Below, in pieces: positions 1 through 9,594 of a stretch of DNA of 64,000 nt. Both the position numbers and the translations under genes were made by a program. How positions within the stretch are numbered: the stretch's first letter is position 1; the number at the start of each line of letters is the position of its first letter. The notes under the pieces are model-generated. The model was not told the DNA's origin. It saw only the letters and a program-made list of their open reading frames with translations, and did no database searches. Origin of the DNA: UBA1765 sp045615885 (lineage in GTDB: Bacteria; Fibrobacterota; Fibrobacteria; Fibrobacterales; Fibrobacteraceae). The DNA lies in the NCBI GenBank assembly GCA_045615885.1, contig JAZLFR010000049.1, positions 121,023-185,022 on the forward strand, read 5' to 3'.

Positions 1-795
1 CAAGTTCAGCGTTGCAGGCACCGGGCCCTCGGCAGTGCCAAAGGCAATGCGCACGGTATGTTCCGGCAGCTTGTAGCCAGCGGGGATTTTGCCATAGTAA
101 AGCGGCACGCGAGGCTTGTAATGGGAATCCATCATGCCTGGGGCAGCCATTGCCTGGCCTGGTTTTGAGGTCGAAGTCTTTACACGCACTTCACCGACAG
201 TTTCCTGCAGCATCTCGAGCGTGATCGCCCCCGGGCGAAGCAGCGTCGGCACATCGTCTGCAAACGAGACGATTGTACTTTCTACACCAACGGCACACGG
301 GCCTCCATCGACAATGCCATCGATACGGCCTTCAAGCTGTTCGGCAACATGCTCTGCCGTAGTCGGGCTCACATGCTTGAACAGATTCGCGCTGGGGGCC
401 GCAAGCGGCACGCCTGCAAGGCGAATGATCTGTTGCGCGACCGGGTGCACCGGAAAGCGAATCGCTGCAGTCGGCAAAGAGCTCGTAGCAAGGTCCGGCA
501 CTTCCGGGCGCTTCGGGAGCACCATCGTAAGCGGGCCTGGCCAGAACTTTTCGGCAAGAGTTCTCGCCTTTTCAGGGAACACAGAAGCAAGCCTTTCCAC
601 TTCTTCAAGGCTTGCAATGTGCAAAATGAGCGGATCGAATGTAGGGCGCCCCTTCGCTTCAAAAATTTTCGCGAGGGCGCTAGAATTAAAACAGTCTCCG
701 GCAAGACCGTAGACTGTTTCTGTGGGGATCGCCACGACGCCGCCGGCCTGCAAGACGCGGGCGGCAGCCTCTGGAGACATCCATTCTTTAGGCAT
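1..795 (-). CDS. sua5: Threonylcarbamoyl-AMP synthase (Sua5/YrdC family), 3' end beyond the window
   Basis: Makes threonylcarbamoyl-AMP from threonine, bicarbonate and ATP, the first step of tRNA t6A37 modification; cytoplasmic. Reverse-strand translation from ATG 795 gives 265 residues without a stop. The YrdC core opens with GGVVAIPTETVYGLAGD (about residues 18-34), followed by KGRPTFDPLILHIA, FWPGPLTMVL and PSANLFKHVSPTTAEHV, the hallmark nucleotide- and substrate-binding blocks. The reading continues past the YrdC domain through VGVESTIVSF into LLRPGAITLEML and PGMMDSHYKP, so this is the longer Sua5 type with a C-terminal domain rather than short YrdC. The start ATG lies inside the last codons of the upstream DUF349 gene (8-nt overlap, 788-795), suggesting translational coupling. 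The ORF runs off the left edge. Confidence 0.93.
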   Translation of the reverse strand, partial: MPKEWMSPEAAARVLQAGGVVAIPTETVYGLAGDCFNSSALAKIFEAKGRPTFDPLILHIASLEEVERLASVFPEKARTLAEKFWPGPLTMVLPKRPEVPDLATSSLPTAAIRFPVHPVAQQIIRLAGVPLAAPSANLFKHVSPTTAEHVAEQLEGRIDGIVDGGPCAVGVESTIVSFADDVPTLLRPGAITLEMLQETVGEVRVKTSTSKPGQAMAAPGMMDSHYKPRVPLYYGKIPAGYKLPEHTVRIAFGTAEGPVPATLNL

Positions 796-3673
796 CGTTT
801 TCTTTGCCTTCTTCCTTATTGTTTCCTTCCGGATGGGCCTTTGCAAAAACTGCATCGCAAGCAGAGTTGAAGCGCTTCCAGATCTTGTCGGAATGTTCAC
901 GAGGAACAGGGCCGATTTCCTTCCAGTTGCGACGGAGCTGCTTGACCTGGCTTACCAGGTTGTACGGAGTTTCATCTTCTGCGGCAAGAAGCTTTTCAGC
1001 CTGAGCACAGAGGAGTTCCTTCTTCTGCAAGTTATTTTTGCGGGCTTCTTCCTGAATTTCCATCTGGTCGCGACGGCGGGCAAAGAATTCATCGCAGGCA
1101 TCGTGGAATGCCTTGTAGAGTTCGCCTTCACTTGTACCGCAAGAACCGAGAGTGCGCCATTCGTTCTGGAATTCGCGAACAGATTCTGCGATGGCAGCGA
1201 CACCTGCGCTGTCTGCAAGTTCGTTTACGCGGTCAATGATTTCTTGCTTGCGGGCACGAACTGCTTCAAGGCGTTCAGCCAGGGCAGAGTCAACGGCGGC
1301 ACGCTTGCCAATCACTTCGTTAGTAGCCTTCATGTAACGCTGCATCAAGGCATCGAGGTCATCTTTGGGAACCATGCCAATCTGCTTCCATTCTTCAGCG
1401 ATAGCATTGAGCGTTGCTTCGTCAGCCTGTTCTGCGGTGAGAGCTTCGAGCTTTGCGCAAACGGCATTCTTCTTTTCGAGGTTAGCCTGCTTTTCTGCAT
1501 CGAGGGAATCGAAATGGGCACGGCGACGTTCAAAGAACTTGTCGCAAGCGGTACGGAAGCGGTTCCAAATGTCTTCAGAGACAGTCTTCGGCACTGGGCC
1601 AGAAGTCTTCCATTCTTCCTGAAGCTTCTTGATTGCGGCTGTTGTTGCGCCCCAGTCTTCAGATTCCTGCAAGGCTTCAGCCTTTTCGCAAAGTTCCACC
1701 TTCTTTTCATAGTTGCCCTGGCGACGAGTATCCTCTTCCTTCAAGGCAACCTTGTGCTGTTCAAAGAAGGCGTCGATAGCAGCCTTGAAACGGTCCCAGA
1801 GTTCCTGGAGGTTTTCGCGCGGAATCTGGCCGCCGTTCTTCCAATCTTCCTGGAGCTGCTTGATGGCCTTGTACTTATCCTTGTCCGGAGTTTCAGTATC
1901 GGCAACAAGAGCTTCTGCCTTTTCGCAAAGTTCAATCTTCTTCTTCAAGTTTTCCTGGCGTTCTTCGTTCTTTGCTTCAAGAATCGGAGCGCAGGTTTCA
2001 AAGATCTTGTCAATAAAGGCTTTATACTTGTCCTTGTATTCCTGCAAGCGGAGCGGGCTTACCGGGCCAACGTCCTTCCACTTTGCAATGGCCTTCTTCG
2101 TCTTGTCCAAAAGTTCTTCGGAGGCGCTTTCTTTAGAAAGAGCTTCAAGTTCAGCAAGAATAGCATCGCGTGCTTCTTCATTGTGCCAAGATTCCCACTG
2201 GCGCATTTCCTGGAAGCGGGAGCGGGCATCGTTGAATTCCTTCCAAAGTTCCTGATACTTGAACTTGTCTTCGCCAACGATTTCCTTCCACTTCTGGGCG
2301 ATTTCCTTGAGCTGCATGGAGATTTCACGGAACTCCTGATTTTCGTCGATCGCCTTGACAGCGTCGATGAGCTTGCGAAGTTCGGCAGACTTTTCTGCAA
2401 ATTCCTTCTCGGCAACTTCCTTCCAGGCATTGAGCTTTTCGCTCAACTTGCTGCGGAGGGCGTTGTAGCTCTGGAGCACAGGGTCTTCGCCTTCGAGAAG
2501 CGGGAGCGTTTCCCAGGAGCGAACCAGCGGTCTAAGAGCCTTTTCGGTAAAGGCATCGATTTCATTTTCTGCAAGGGCGGTAAGCTTTGCAAGAATTTCT
2601 TCACGGCTCGGCGCGCCTTCCGGGAGTTCTTCTACAACCTTCGGAGCTGCAACTTCAGCCTTGTACATCTTTTCTTTGCGGAATACGAGGCTCTGCAGGC
2701 GGGCATTCCACTTCGGGTCTGCGTTCGGGGCTTCGGCCTTGGCAGCATCGATTGCCTTTTCAAGCATTTCCTTGGTTTCGTCAGCCTTCGGAGCATTGAG
2801 GAACTCTTCAATTTCCTTCAAGAGCTTTTCTTCGAGGGCGGCCTTTTCTGCGGCACGACGGGCTGCAAGTTCTTCGGCTTCCTGCTTTGCCACAAGAACC
2901 TTGACCTGCTCAGAGAAGCTAGCGTAGATAGCGTCGAGCGCAGCCTTCTGGTCGCCCATGCCAAGCTTTTCAGCTTCGCTCATCAATTCAGCGAAAGCCT
3001 TCTGCTGTTCTACGAGCGGGTGCGTGTTATTCAGGCGGTCTGCCTGGGCGAGGAGGGCAGCTCGCTGCTGCTTGAGGATTTCTTCCTTGCTCACAGCAGT
3101 ATTTTCAGCATCGCGGATAGCCTTCAACTTGGCACTTGCAGCCTGGCGGATAGATGTATGGCGGGAATTGTTAGCAACATCCTGCAAAGCATTTTCCTTG
3201 AGACCTTCGAGAGCCTTGGCGGCAACTTCTTCGTTCAAGTCGCGGAGCGCTGCCGTAAGCAACACATTCTGCTTAGTGACCTTGGAAACGAGGGCCAGGC
3301 GAAGCTTGGGAACTGTAATGCCACGGTAAGTTTCTTCAGCAAACGATGTAGATGCAATTTCTTCGGCGAGAGCGATTTCCTTAGCGGTCGGCTCCCCAGA
3401 GAATTTCTTCAAAGTTCTTGCAATTTCTTCATTCAAGCGAGCGGCGGCAGCCTTGCGAACGCTTTCTTCAGGGTCGTTCGAGGCCATCTGACGCAAAATA
3501 TCCACGGAATTCAATTTCTTCAAAGCTTCAAGGCGAACATTCTTGTCCGGGTCCTTGCTAGCCTTTTCTTCAAATACATCCTGATGGATCTCGTCTAATT
3601 CACGGATAGCCTTTGTGCGCTTTTCCGGGTCAGAGTGATGCCAATCGCGTTTAAAAAAATCAAAAATGCCCAT
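788..3673 (-). CDS. Large DUF349 repeat protein with HEAT-like N-terminus
   Basis: 961 residues, highly charged and predicted largely helical. Residues 1-230 look like degenerate HEAT-type helical repeats (DPEKRTKAIRELDEI, DPDKNVRLEALKKLNS, DPEESVRKAAAARL). From about residue 430 to 950 there are roughly seven DUF349 units sharing the pattern W-K-x-x-G-x-(V/I)-P ... W-x-R-F-x-x-A-x-D-x-F-F. No signal peptide or membrane segment, so cytoplasmic. DUF349 proteins have no well-established biochemical role here; a scaffold or RNA/ribosome-associated role would be inference. A GGAG Shine-Dalgarno precedes ATG 3673. It overlaps the following sua5 by 8 nt. An antisense frame is open through most of the gene, which I read as a codon-bias shadow. 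Confidence 0.9.
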   Translation of the reverse strand: MGIFDFFKRDWHHSDPEKRTKAIRELDEIHQDVFEEKASKDPDKNVRLEALKKLNSVDILRQMASNDPEESVRKAAAARLNEEIARTLKKFSGEPTAKEIALAEEIASTSFAEETYRGITVPKLRLALVSKVTKQNVLLTAALRDLNEEVAAKALEGLKENALQDVANNSRHTSIRQAASAKLKAIRDAENTAVSKEEILKQQRAALLAQADRLNNTHPLVEQQKAFAELMSEAEKLGMGDQKAALDAIYASFSEQVKVLVAKQEAEELAARRAAEKAALEEKLLKEIEEFLNAPKADETKEMLEKAIDAAKAEAPNADPKWNARLQSLVFRKEKMYKAEVAAPKVVEELPEGAPSREEILAKLTALAENEIDAFTEKALRPLVRSWETLPLLEGEDPVLQSYNALRSKLSEKLNAWKEVAEKEFAEKSAELRKLIDAVKAIDENQEFREISMQLKEIAQKWKEIVGEDKFKYQELWKEFNDARSRFQEMRQWESWHNEEARDAILAELEALSKESASEELLDKTKKAIAKWKDVGPVSPLRLQEYKDKYKAFIDKIFETCAPILEAKNEERQENLKKKIELCEKAEALVADTETPDKDKYKAIKQLQEDWKNGGQIPRENLQELWDRFKAAIDAFFEQHKVALKEEDTRRQGNYEKKVELCEKAEALQESEDWGATTAAIKKLQEEWKTSGPVPKTVSEDIWNRFRTACDKFFERRRAHFDSLDAEKQANLEKKNAVCAKLEALTAEQADEATLNAIAEEWKQIGMVPKDDLDALMQRYMKATNEVIGKRAAVDSALAERLEAVRARKQEIIDRVNELADSAGVAAIAESVREFQNEWRTLGSCGTSEGELYKAFHDACDEFFARRRDQMEIQEEARKNNLQKKELLCAQAEKLLAAEDETPYNLVSQVKQLRRNWKEIGPVPREHSDKIWKRFNSACDAVFAKAHPEGNNKEEGKENDA

Positions 3674-3833
3674 AAAAACTCCAATTTGTAATAAGCAATA
3701 CTAATTTATATAATTGTTTGCGTAATGTTCCCTAAAATTTTTGCAAAATTCTATAAAAAAAGCCCATTTTTCACATGGACTTGCAAAAAAAAGCACACAA
3801 AAGGGTAAAAACAGCCCCATTTGTAAACAAGTT

Positions 3834-4928
3834 TTACTTGTTGTTGCGTTTATTGTCGTACATCATCTGGTCGGCAGCCTTGATGACTTCCCTGATCTCG
3901 GTGCCGGAACCATAAGCATAGCCAGTAGAAACCGCCAGCTTGATTTCTGAAAATTCATTCTGGGATTTTACGTTTTCACTCCATTTTTCAAGGAGCTTTT
4001 TGCCTTCTTCTTCATCCGTATCTTCGGCAATGAGAACAAATTCGTCGCCACCTACGCGGAACACACGGCGGGAGTCATTCTGCAAAATTTTGAAGGACTC
4101 CGCGGCAACAACAATGAGACGGTCTCCAACCTCATGCCCCATCGCATCGTTAATTTGTTTTAAACCGTTCACATCCCAGAATGCAACAAAGACCTTCCCC
4201 ACATTGCAGTAATGTTCCCTAAGCATCGACATGTAGCAGTTTCTGTTGTAGAGGCCTGTCATAAAGTCGATTTGAGCCTGGCGGCGTTCGGCGAAGGCTC
4301 GCCTTGCACGGGATTCGATTTCGCTAGAAATATGCAGGAATACAGGAACGAAGGCAAGCAGGAGCAACCATTGCGGGAGCACAAAGAACAAGAACAGCGC
4401 TACATTCCTGGGCATGCCGGGGTCGCCAAGTCCAAGCGTTCCGCCGACAATCTGGCTGTAATAATGCGCTGTATTTTCTGCAGTAAAAAGCAGCATGTTC
4501 GCATTGCAAAGACCTATATGGTAGCCGCCAAAAACAACGCCTAGCAAGGAGAACGCCACTAAGCTATAGGCGTACCACACCACCTTCTTGTCGCAGTACT
4601 GCACGGAATAAAGAAGCGGGAGAGCCATGGCTATCATGACGTGGTACGAAAGCATCGCGCAGACAAAGGAAAAGTTCACGACGACAAACGCGATGGCAAC
4701 ATACTTCGTGTAAGGCTTGGCAAGACCCATCAAATAGCAAACACCAATAGAAAGGGCCGTCAAAAGCAAATTGCCGGCAAAAGCCATGTTCATGATGGAC
4801 TTATCGACAATGAAAATGTCGAGAAGGTTCAACACCCAAGCCCCAAAAAGGCCGAGGCAAGCAATCGCCAAACTCTTTAAAGTAAAGGCGTTTGCGTTGA
4901 CATCATTATTTTGAATACTAGCCGGCAC
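3834..4928 (-). CDS. Membrane-bound diguanylate cyclase (GGDEF domain)
   Basis: 364 residues. The N-terminal ~200 residues contain about six hydrophobic segments, followed by a short cytoplasmic linker (SSEIESRARRAFAERRQ) and a GGDEF domain starting at DFMTGLYNRNCY. The catalytic loop is the intact GGDEF in RVFRVGGDEFVLIAED, and the DVNGLKQINDAMGHEVGD block is the nucleotide/Mg-binding part. It should convert two GTP to cyclic di-GMP at the inner membrane in response to a signal sensed by the membrane module. No RxxD inhibitory site is obvious in front of GGDEF. The start is GTG 4928: TATATTTA lies 4 nt upstream (4933-4940) with no Shine-Dalgarno, matching the leaderless pattern seen elsewhere in this window. 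Confidence 0.92.
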   Translation of the reverse strand: MPASIQNNDVNANAFTLKSLAIACLGLFGAWVLNLLDIFIVDKSIMNMAFAGNLLLTALSIGVCYLMGLAKPYTKYVAIAFVVVNFSFVCAMLSYHVMIAMALPLLYSVQYCDKKVVWYAYSLVAFSLLGVVFGGYHIGLCNANMLLFTAENTAHYYSQIVGGTLGLGDPGMPRNVALFLFFVLPQWLLLLAFVPVFLHISSEIESRARRAFAERRQAQIDFMTGLYNRNCYMSMLREHYCNVGKVFVAFWDVNGLKQINDAMGHEVGDRLIVVAAESFKILQNDSRRVFRVGGDEFVLIAEDTDEEEGKKLLEKWSENVKSQNEFSEIKLAVSTGYAYGSGTEIREVIKAADQMMYDNKRNNK

Positions 4929-4949
4929 ATGGTAAATATAGAATTTTTT

Positions 4950-5209
4950 TGAATGAGAGGAGTCTGGAGTTGGAAGACATAAGACGGAAGTCGGAAGTTA
5001 AGATGCAAGAAGACAGAGGACAGGAGTCAGGAATTAGTAGGAAGACGGAAGATGGAAGACGGAAACGAGTAACCAACAACTAACAACTAGTGACCAGTGA
5101 CTAATAACTAACTCAGTCGACAGACATCAGCCTACAGCCGACACATTGGAAATTTGCAAGAATCTCTTGTCTCTCGTCTGTAGGCACATTGTGCCGTTCT
5201 CTCGTCTAT
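4950..5209. repeat. Composite interspersed repeat block 1
   Basis: No gene. From about 4960 the DNA is a purine-rich degenerate repeat of GGAAGACGGAAG / GACAGAGGACAGGAGTCAGG units, then (5073-5112) a TAACTA/AACTAATAACTAA stretch. At 5116-5209 is one copy of a ~90-bp element running from CAGACATCAGCCTACAGCCG to CGTTCTCTCGTCTAT. That element contains the inverted pair GCCTACAG / CTGTAGGC and a small hairpin GGCAC-ATT-GTGCC. Further copies are at 17061-17142, 22892-22987, 44228-44346 (inverted) and 63709-63828. Confidence 0.85.
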
Positions 5210-5225
5210 AATTGTAAAGACAGAA

Positions 5226-6077
5226 TTACTTTTTGCCGCCTACCTTAAAGAGGCAGATTTCCATTTGGTAGGCGCTATCGGCATCGGCGTCTTCTTCGGC
5301 AAGGAGTGCAATTTCCTTGCGGAATGCGTTGATGCGTTCTACGATGCGGTCGTAGCCTTCTTTGGAAATGCCTAGAGTAAGGCCACTGATATTGCGCTCC
5401 GACGGAGCGTCGCGATCAATGGAATCGGCGCCAAGCTGCAGGCACTTCTGGTGAAAACCGCGCAGGGCCACCTTGGAGGTTTTATCGCCCGTAGTGATGG
5501 CACTTTGCGTAAGTTCGTAGGAACCGTCTTCTTTTTTGGCAATCAAGCCACAGGTTTCAAGCAGTTCCACTGATTCCTTTGCCGCTTCCGGGGATATTTT
5601 GGGATGCACACGGTTCCCCAGTTCCTTGAAATCGCCAGAAAATCCATACATCCCAATCAAGGAACGCACTACCAAGTGGCGCCAGTCCGAATAAACCTGA
5701 TATTGATACATTCCCATCAGGTGCTGCGATTCCGTAAAGCGAACCACCTTCAAGGTTTCTTGCATCTGGGCAAGGAACTGTTCGCGCTTTTCGCTAGTTT
5801 CTGCCTGATTAAAACCAACCAACGCCAAGAAAAACTCTGACTCTCGCTTACCAAGCTTTAGGCCAGAGGCTATTTTGCCGGCGCTTTCATCGGAAAGGTT
5901 CTTAGACCCCTGCATTACGCGGGAAATGAAGTCCTTGGCCTTAAAGCCAATCTTGTCAGAGAATGCACGCAATGAAAATGCAGAATTGATGGCCTTGCGG
6001 GACTCATAATAATCCCTGAGCCACTCCCTGTAGTCCAGATATTCAAAAATTTTGCGTTGTGTATTTTTTTCTTTCAC
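5226..6077 (-). CDS. TIGR02147 / DUF4423 family protein
   Basis: 283 residues from the GTG chosen here. The N-terminal block (IFEYLDYREWLRDYYE, FSLRAFSDKIGF, ISRVMQGSKNLSDES, FFLALVGFNQA) is the signature of TIGR02147, a paralogous family first described in F. succinogenes. The family looks like a divergent helix-turn-helix protein with a DUF4423 C-terminal half, so a transcription-regulatory role is plausible but not shown by the sequence. An ATG at 6182 would add 35 residues of unlikely composition (Cys/Phe/Tyr-rich). GTG 6077 has TACATTTG exactly 4 nt upstream (6082-6089), the leaderless promoter arrangement found at several other genes in this window, so I prefer it. Divergent from the pectate lyase gene. 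Confidence 0.87.
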   Translation of the reverse strand: MKEKNTQRKIFEYLDYREWLRDYYESRKAINSAFSLRAFSDKIGFKAKDFISRVMQGSKNLSDESAGKIASGLKLGKRESEFFLALVGFNQAETSEKREQFLAQMQETLKVVRFTESQHLMGMYQYQVYSDWRHLVVRSLIGMYGFSGDFKELGNRVHPKISPEAAKESVELLETCGLIAKKEDGSYELTQSAITTGDKTSKVALRGFHQKCLQLGADSIDRDAPSERNISGLTLGISKEGYDRIVERINAFRKEIALLAEEDADADSAYQMEICLFKVGGKK

Positions 6078-6218
6078 GCAACAAATGTAGAAAGAATAAG
6101 GAATAAATGCCAAAACTTTTTTAAAATGCCGTTGTCTAGGAACAACGCTTTTTATGTAATACCATTCACAAAACATTTTCATTTAGATAATTTATTGCCG
6201 TAAAATCAAGGAGTTTCC

Positions 6219-8831
6219 ATGAAATGCTCTAATTTCGCAAAAAAATTGTCTATTGCAGCAGCATTGTCCGTTTCCACCACATTTGGTGCAATAGCACCAA
6301 GCGAAGTTGTTACGCTCCCCGCAGACGCAAACCTCGGTGGCGGCGACAAAGTCGGTTCCCAGCTCATCGCCGCCACCTACAACGCAGGAAAGGGCCCTGG
6401 CGTATGGATTGTAGCTGACGGCGGTTACCGTCTTTACCACAACGGTTCCCTCCTTGCAGAGGACAACCAGGCTGGCCGCGTCCGATTCATTCCAATGACA
6501 CTCTTGCCTGGCGAAAACGCATTCTCCGTTGTCGGCGTAAATGGCAGCGGTGCCCCGGGAGTAATGGTGCAGATCGACGACCTCGACAGATCTTATTACA
6601 GTGGCAGCTCCTGGAAGGCAAAGCCAAGCGTCAGCAACGCTTCCTGGAAGAACAAGGGTCGCGACCTTAGCCAATGGGGCAACGCAACTACACTCAGCTA
6701 TGCAAACAGTAAAATGCCAAGTGGAGCCGTTCTCACAGGTTTTGCCCCAAACACCCAGGCAAAATGGATTTGGACAGGTAGCGAAACCGACAAGAACGCC
6801 ATCTTGCTGTTTACATTGAACATCAAGGCAGAAGGTTACGGTGCCGTAACAACGGGTGGTGACAAGGGTAACATCGTCATCGCAACGGACTCTGCATCTA
6901 TTCGCAAATATCTGCAATCCAATGATGCCGTGACTATTCTCGTTCCCGAAGGAACTTACGACTTTCGTCAGTTCCGTAATGCAGTTACCGAAGCCACCAG
7001 GCAGGGGCGCACCTGGTGCACCAAGAAGTGTGGCGAAAAGAACGCTGTTACTGGTAAGGAAAATGTTTTCTACAGAATTGCTTTTGAAGCAAACTCCTGT
7101 GCTTCTTTGAACGACGGTTCCGTTCCTGTTTCTGAAAGTGCGAATCTTCAGTCCTGGAGCGACTGGATTACCATCAGGGGCAATAAGAGCCTTATCGGCA
7201 TGGGCCGTGGCGCAAACCTTCGCGGAGCTTCTCTCAACAACCGCTGGAACGAAGGCGGCCACAATAACATTTACCGCAACCTGGCGATCTACGATGTGAA
7301 CCCGCATTTGATTGAAGCTGGCGACGGTCTTGAAACCAGTGGCGACAAGGATCACCATATCAAGAACTTCTGGGCAGACCACATCAGCTATAAGTGGATT
7401 TCTGACGGCATGGACATGGAATTCGTGGACAACGCAACCATCAGTTACACCGACTTGGATGGCGCCAACGAATACAACTGCTGGGGTACCGACCCCTACA
7501 TGGCCCTTGTGGAAGACGCCCACCTGACTTACGCCAACAACTACTGGCACAATTCCTATGGTCGCGTCCCCAAGGTTACTGGCGAAGTTAATGGTTCCCA
7601 GGTTCACATCTACAATCAGCTGGTGGATGGCAACCGTTTCTTCATCGCTGGCGCCAACGGCCATAGCTCTACGGCCAAGGCTTATGTCCGCTACGAAAAC
7701 AGCTACATCAAGAACGGCAATGGTTACCTGGCTGAATGGGGTGTAAATGGCTATGTCTACTATAGCGGAGTTACTTTTGACAATACGAAACAGCAACATC
7801 GCTATACGAACGGATCCAACCAAACCTCTGTAATCAGCGGGATCCCCCAGGCAGACACATTCAACCCACCTTACTCCTGGGAAAAGCGCACTGTCGCAAA
7901 CCTGCCCACAGATCTTCCGAGCATCACTGGTGTTGGCGGCCGCTATGGCAAAATGCCAAGCTACAACCAAGCTTTCGGCATCAGCAAGAAGGCTGCAGAA
8001 GTCAAACTGAGCGCACCCACTTCAGGCGCAAAATATGATGCAGGAGCCGCAGTATTGCTCACTGCCGCAAAGAGTGCAGGCGACGGTTCCGTGAAAAGTG
8101 TCGACTTCTACATCGGTAATGACAAGGTGGGCTCCGCAACCGCCGCACCATTCCAGGTAACTGCATCGGGCCTTTCCGCTGGAGTTTATTCCGCAGTGGC
8201 CGTGGTCACCGACAATAACGGACTTACCCACATGTCTGAATTCGTGACATTTGAGGTTGTAGGCGAAACAGCTCCAGAGATTGTCAAGTGCGGCGCAGGA
8301 CCTTCCAACCAGTCCATTAAACTGGGTGAATCCGTCATTGATTTCTGCTACACTTGGACTGGAGCCGAAACAGTAACCGTTGAAGGATTCCCCAAAGGCA
8401 TTATCACAAACATTGACAAGAGCGCAAAGAAAGTTTCCATTAGCGGAACTCCTACGGAAGCAGGCGCATTCAGTTTCAAGGTAAGTGCAACAAGCAACGG
8501 ATCGACATTCAGCAAGTCCGGCAAAATTACCGTGACAGACCCAAGCGCAATTGAAAGTTCAAGTTCTTCCGAAGAATCAAGCAGTTCCGAAAACATTGAA
8601 GAATCTTCCAGCAGCGAAGGCATTGAAAGCAGCTCTTCCGACGAAACAGGTTTTGCAAAAATCAAGTACAGCCGAACTGAAGTCGCTTCCGTGCGCATAC
8701 TCGACATGCAAGGAAGACTTCTCTTTAGCGGAGCAAAGCGCCCGGCAGCGCTCCCGGCAGAAAGAGCAATCGTCATTGAATACAACGCACAGGGCAAAAT
8801 GCTCGGCCGCCGTGTAGAACGCAAATTCTAA
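6219..8831 (+). CDS. Secreted pectate lyase (PL1-type) with Ig-like domains, Ser linker and basic tail
   Basis: 870 residues. A signal peptide is visible (KKLSIAAALSVSTTFGAIA). Residues ~210-600 form the parallel beta-helix pectate lyase core: ITIRGNKSLIGMGRGA, YRNLAIYDVNPH, the Ca/active-site region DHISYKWISDGMDMEFVDNA, and NYWHNSYGRVPKVTG. The core is followed by an Ig-like module (VKLSAPTSGAKYDAGAAVLL, residues ~590-690), a second beta-sandwich (~690-770), a serine/glutamate linker and a basic C-terminal stretch ending LGRRVERKF. Such Ser linkers and basic terminal modules are recurrent in Fibrobacter secreted glycan-degrading enzymes. Expected role: beta-elimination of pectin/polygalacturonate outside the cell. 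AAGGAG precedes ATG 6219. A strong terminator follows. Confidence 0.93.
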   Translation: MKCSNFAKKLSIAAALSVSTTFGAIAPSEVVTLPADANLGGGDKVGSQLIAATYNAGKGPGVWIVADGGYRLYHNGSLLAEDNQAGRVRFIPMTLLPGENAFSVVGVNGSGAPGVMVQIDDLDRSYYSGSSWKAKPSVSNASWKNKGRDLSQWGNATTLSYANSKMPSGAVLTGFAPNTQAKWIWTGSETDKNAILLFTLNIKAEGYGAVTTGGDKGNIVIATDSASIRKYLQSNDAVTILVPEGTYDFRQFRNAVTEATRQGRTWCTKKCGEKNAVTGKENVFYRIAFEANSCASLNDGSVPVSESANLQSWSDWITIRGNKSLIGMGRGANLRGASLNNRWNEGGHNNIYRNLAIYDVNPHLIEAGDGLETSGDKDHHIKNFWADHISYKWISDGMDMEFVDNATISYTDLDGANEYNCWGTDPYMALVEDAHLTYANNYWHNSYGRVPKVTGEVNGSQVHIYNQLVDGNRFFIAGANGHSSTAKAYVRYENSYIKNGNGYLAEWGVNGYVYYSGVTFDNTKQQHRYTNGSNQTSVISGIPQADTFNPPYSWEKRTVANLPTDLPSITGVGGRYGKMPSYNQAFGISKKAAEVKLSAPTSGAKYDAGAAVLLTAAKSAGDGSVKSVDFYIGNDKVGSATAAPFQVTASGLSAGVYSAVAVVTDNNGLTHMSEFVTFEVVGETAPEIVKCGAGPSNQSIKLGESVIDFCYTWTGAETVTVEGFPKGIITNIDKSAKKVSISGTPTEAGAFSFKVSATSNGSTFSKSGKITVTDPSAIESSSSSEESSSSENIEESSSSEGIESSSSDETGFAKIKYSRTEVASVRILDMQGRLLFSGAKRPAALPAERAIVIEYNAQGKMLGRRVERKF

Positions 8832-8864
8832 AAAACTTTGTTCATACATCCTCAAAAAGCACAG

Positions 8865-8895
8865 CGGCGCTCCCGAAAGAGAGCGCCGTTTTTTT
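8865..8895 (+). terminator. Intrinsic terminator after the pectate lyase gene
   Basis: Stem CGGCGCTC (8865-8872) pairs with GAGCGCCG (8881-8888) over an 8-nt loop and is followed by a run of seven T. Confidence 0.9.
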
Positions 8896-8978
8896 GTATA
8901 AAAAACTGCGCCATTCACAGACGCAGCGTTGTTAATTTTCCACGAGATTGTAGAAGCCGAATTTAGAGCTTTGGTGCA

Positions 8979-9584
8979 TTAAAGCAAGCCGGGCAATTTA
9001 CGAATGGCGTTGCCGCGGTGGCTAATGCTCTTCTTTTGTTCAATGGTAAGTTCGGCAAAGGTCTTGTCAAAGCCATCTGGAACAAAGAGCGGGTCGTAGC
9101 CAAAGCCCATGGTACCACGCGGATTCCTGGTAATGTGACCTCGGCATTCGCCTTCCACGATCTTTGGTTCTGCATCTGGTGTGGATGTGTGCAAAAAGGC
9201 AAGGGCACAGTAGTAACGGGCGGTGCGATCTTCGAATGGCTCCAAATTTTTCATAAGGAGTTCATTGTTGTCATCGTCGCGACCATGCTCGCCACAGTAG
9301 CGCGCAGAGTAAATTCCAGGCGCACCACCAAGAGCGCGCACCTCAATGCCGGAATCATCGGCAAGCACGTAGGCATCTACACCTCGGGCTGCAAGCCACT
9401 TTGCAACAGCATGAACCTTGATGGTCGCATTCTCTGCAAAGGAGTTGCCGTCTTCCACGATGTCGTCAGTAAAGCCTATGTCTTTCAAGGTTTTGTATTC
9501 ATATTTTTCAGAACCAAGAATACCTTCAAAATCACGGATTTTACCCGGATTGCCAGTTGCTATAACAAGAAGTGTTTTGTTCAT
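8979..9584 (-). CDS. rdgB: XTP/dITP diphosphatase (RdgB/HAM1 family)
   Basis: 201 residues, full length for the family. N-terminal ATGNPGKIRDFEGIL is the substrate-binding SHR/TGNxxK block. DSGIEVRALGGAPGIYSARY, FAENATIKVHAVAKW, GFGYDPLFVPDG and SHRGNAIRKL are the conserved active-site motifs. It hydrolyses non-canonical purine triphosphates (ITP, dITP, XTP) to monophosphates, keeping them out of DNA and RNA. The upstream 9595-9905 region is repeat DNA. TATTTTAA lies 5 nt before the start and no Shine-Dalgarno is visible, so this may be another leaderless gene, though the -10 match is weaker than at other genes. Confidence 0.95.
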   Translation of the reverse strand: MNKTLLVIATGNPGKIRDFEGILGSEKYEYKTLKDIGFTDDIVEDGNSFAENATIKVHAVAKWLAARGVDAYVLADDSGIEVRALGGAPGIYSARYCGEHGRDDDNNELLMKNLEPFEDRTARYYCALAFLHTSTPDAEPKIVEGECRGHITRNPRGTMGFGYDPLFVPDGFDKTFAELTIEQKKSISHRGNAIRKLPGLL

Positions 9585-9594
9585 AAGTTTTAAA

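Noticed and set aside
722..3598. 958-residue open frame on the plus strand
   Set aside because: Antisense to the DUF349 gene. Translation is Phe/Leu/Cys-rich with no domain; it arises from the Lys/Glu-rich codon use on the other strand.
6192..7970. 592-residue minus-strand frame
   Set aside because: Antisense to the pectate lyase, Val/Cys-rich, no recognisable motif; the lyase has signal peptide, catalytic core, Shine-Dalgarno and terminator.
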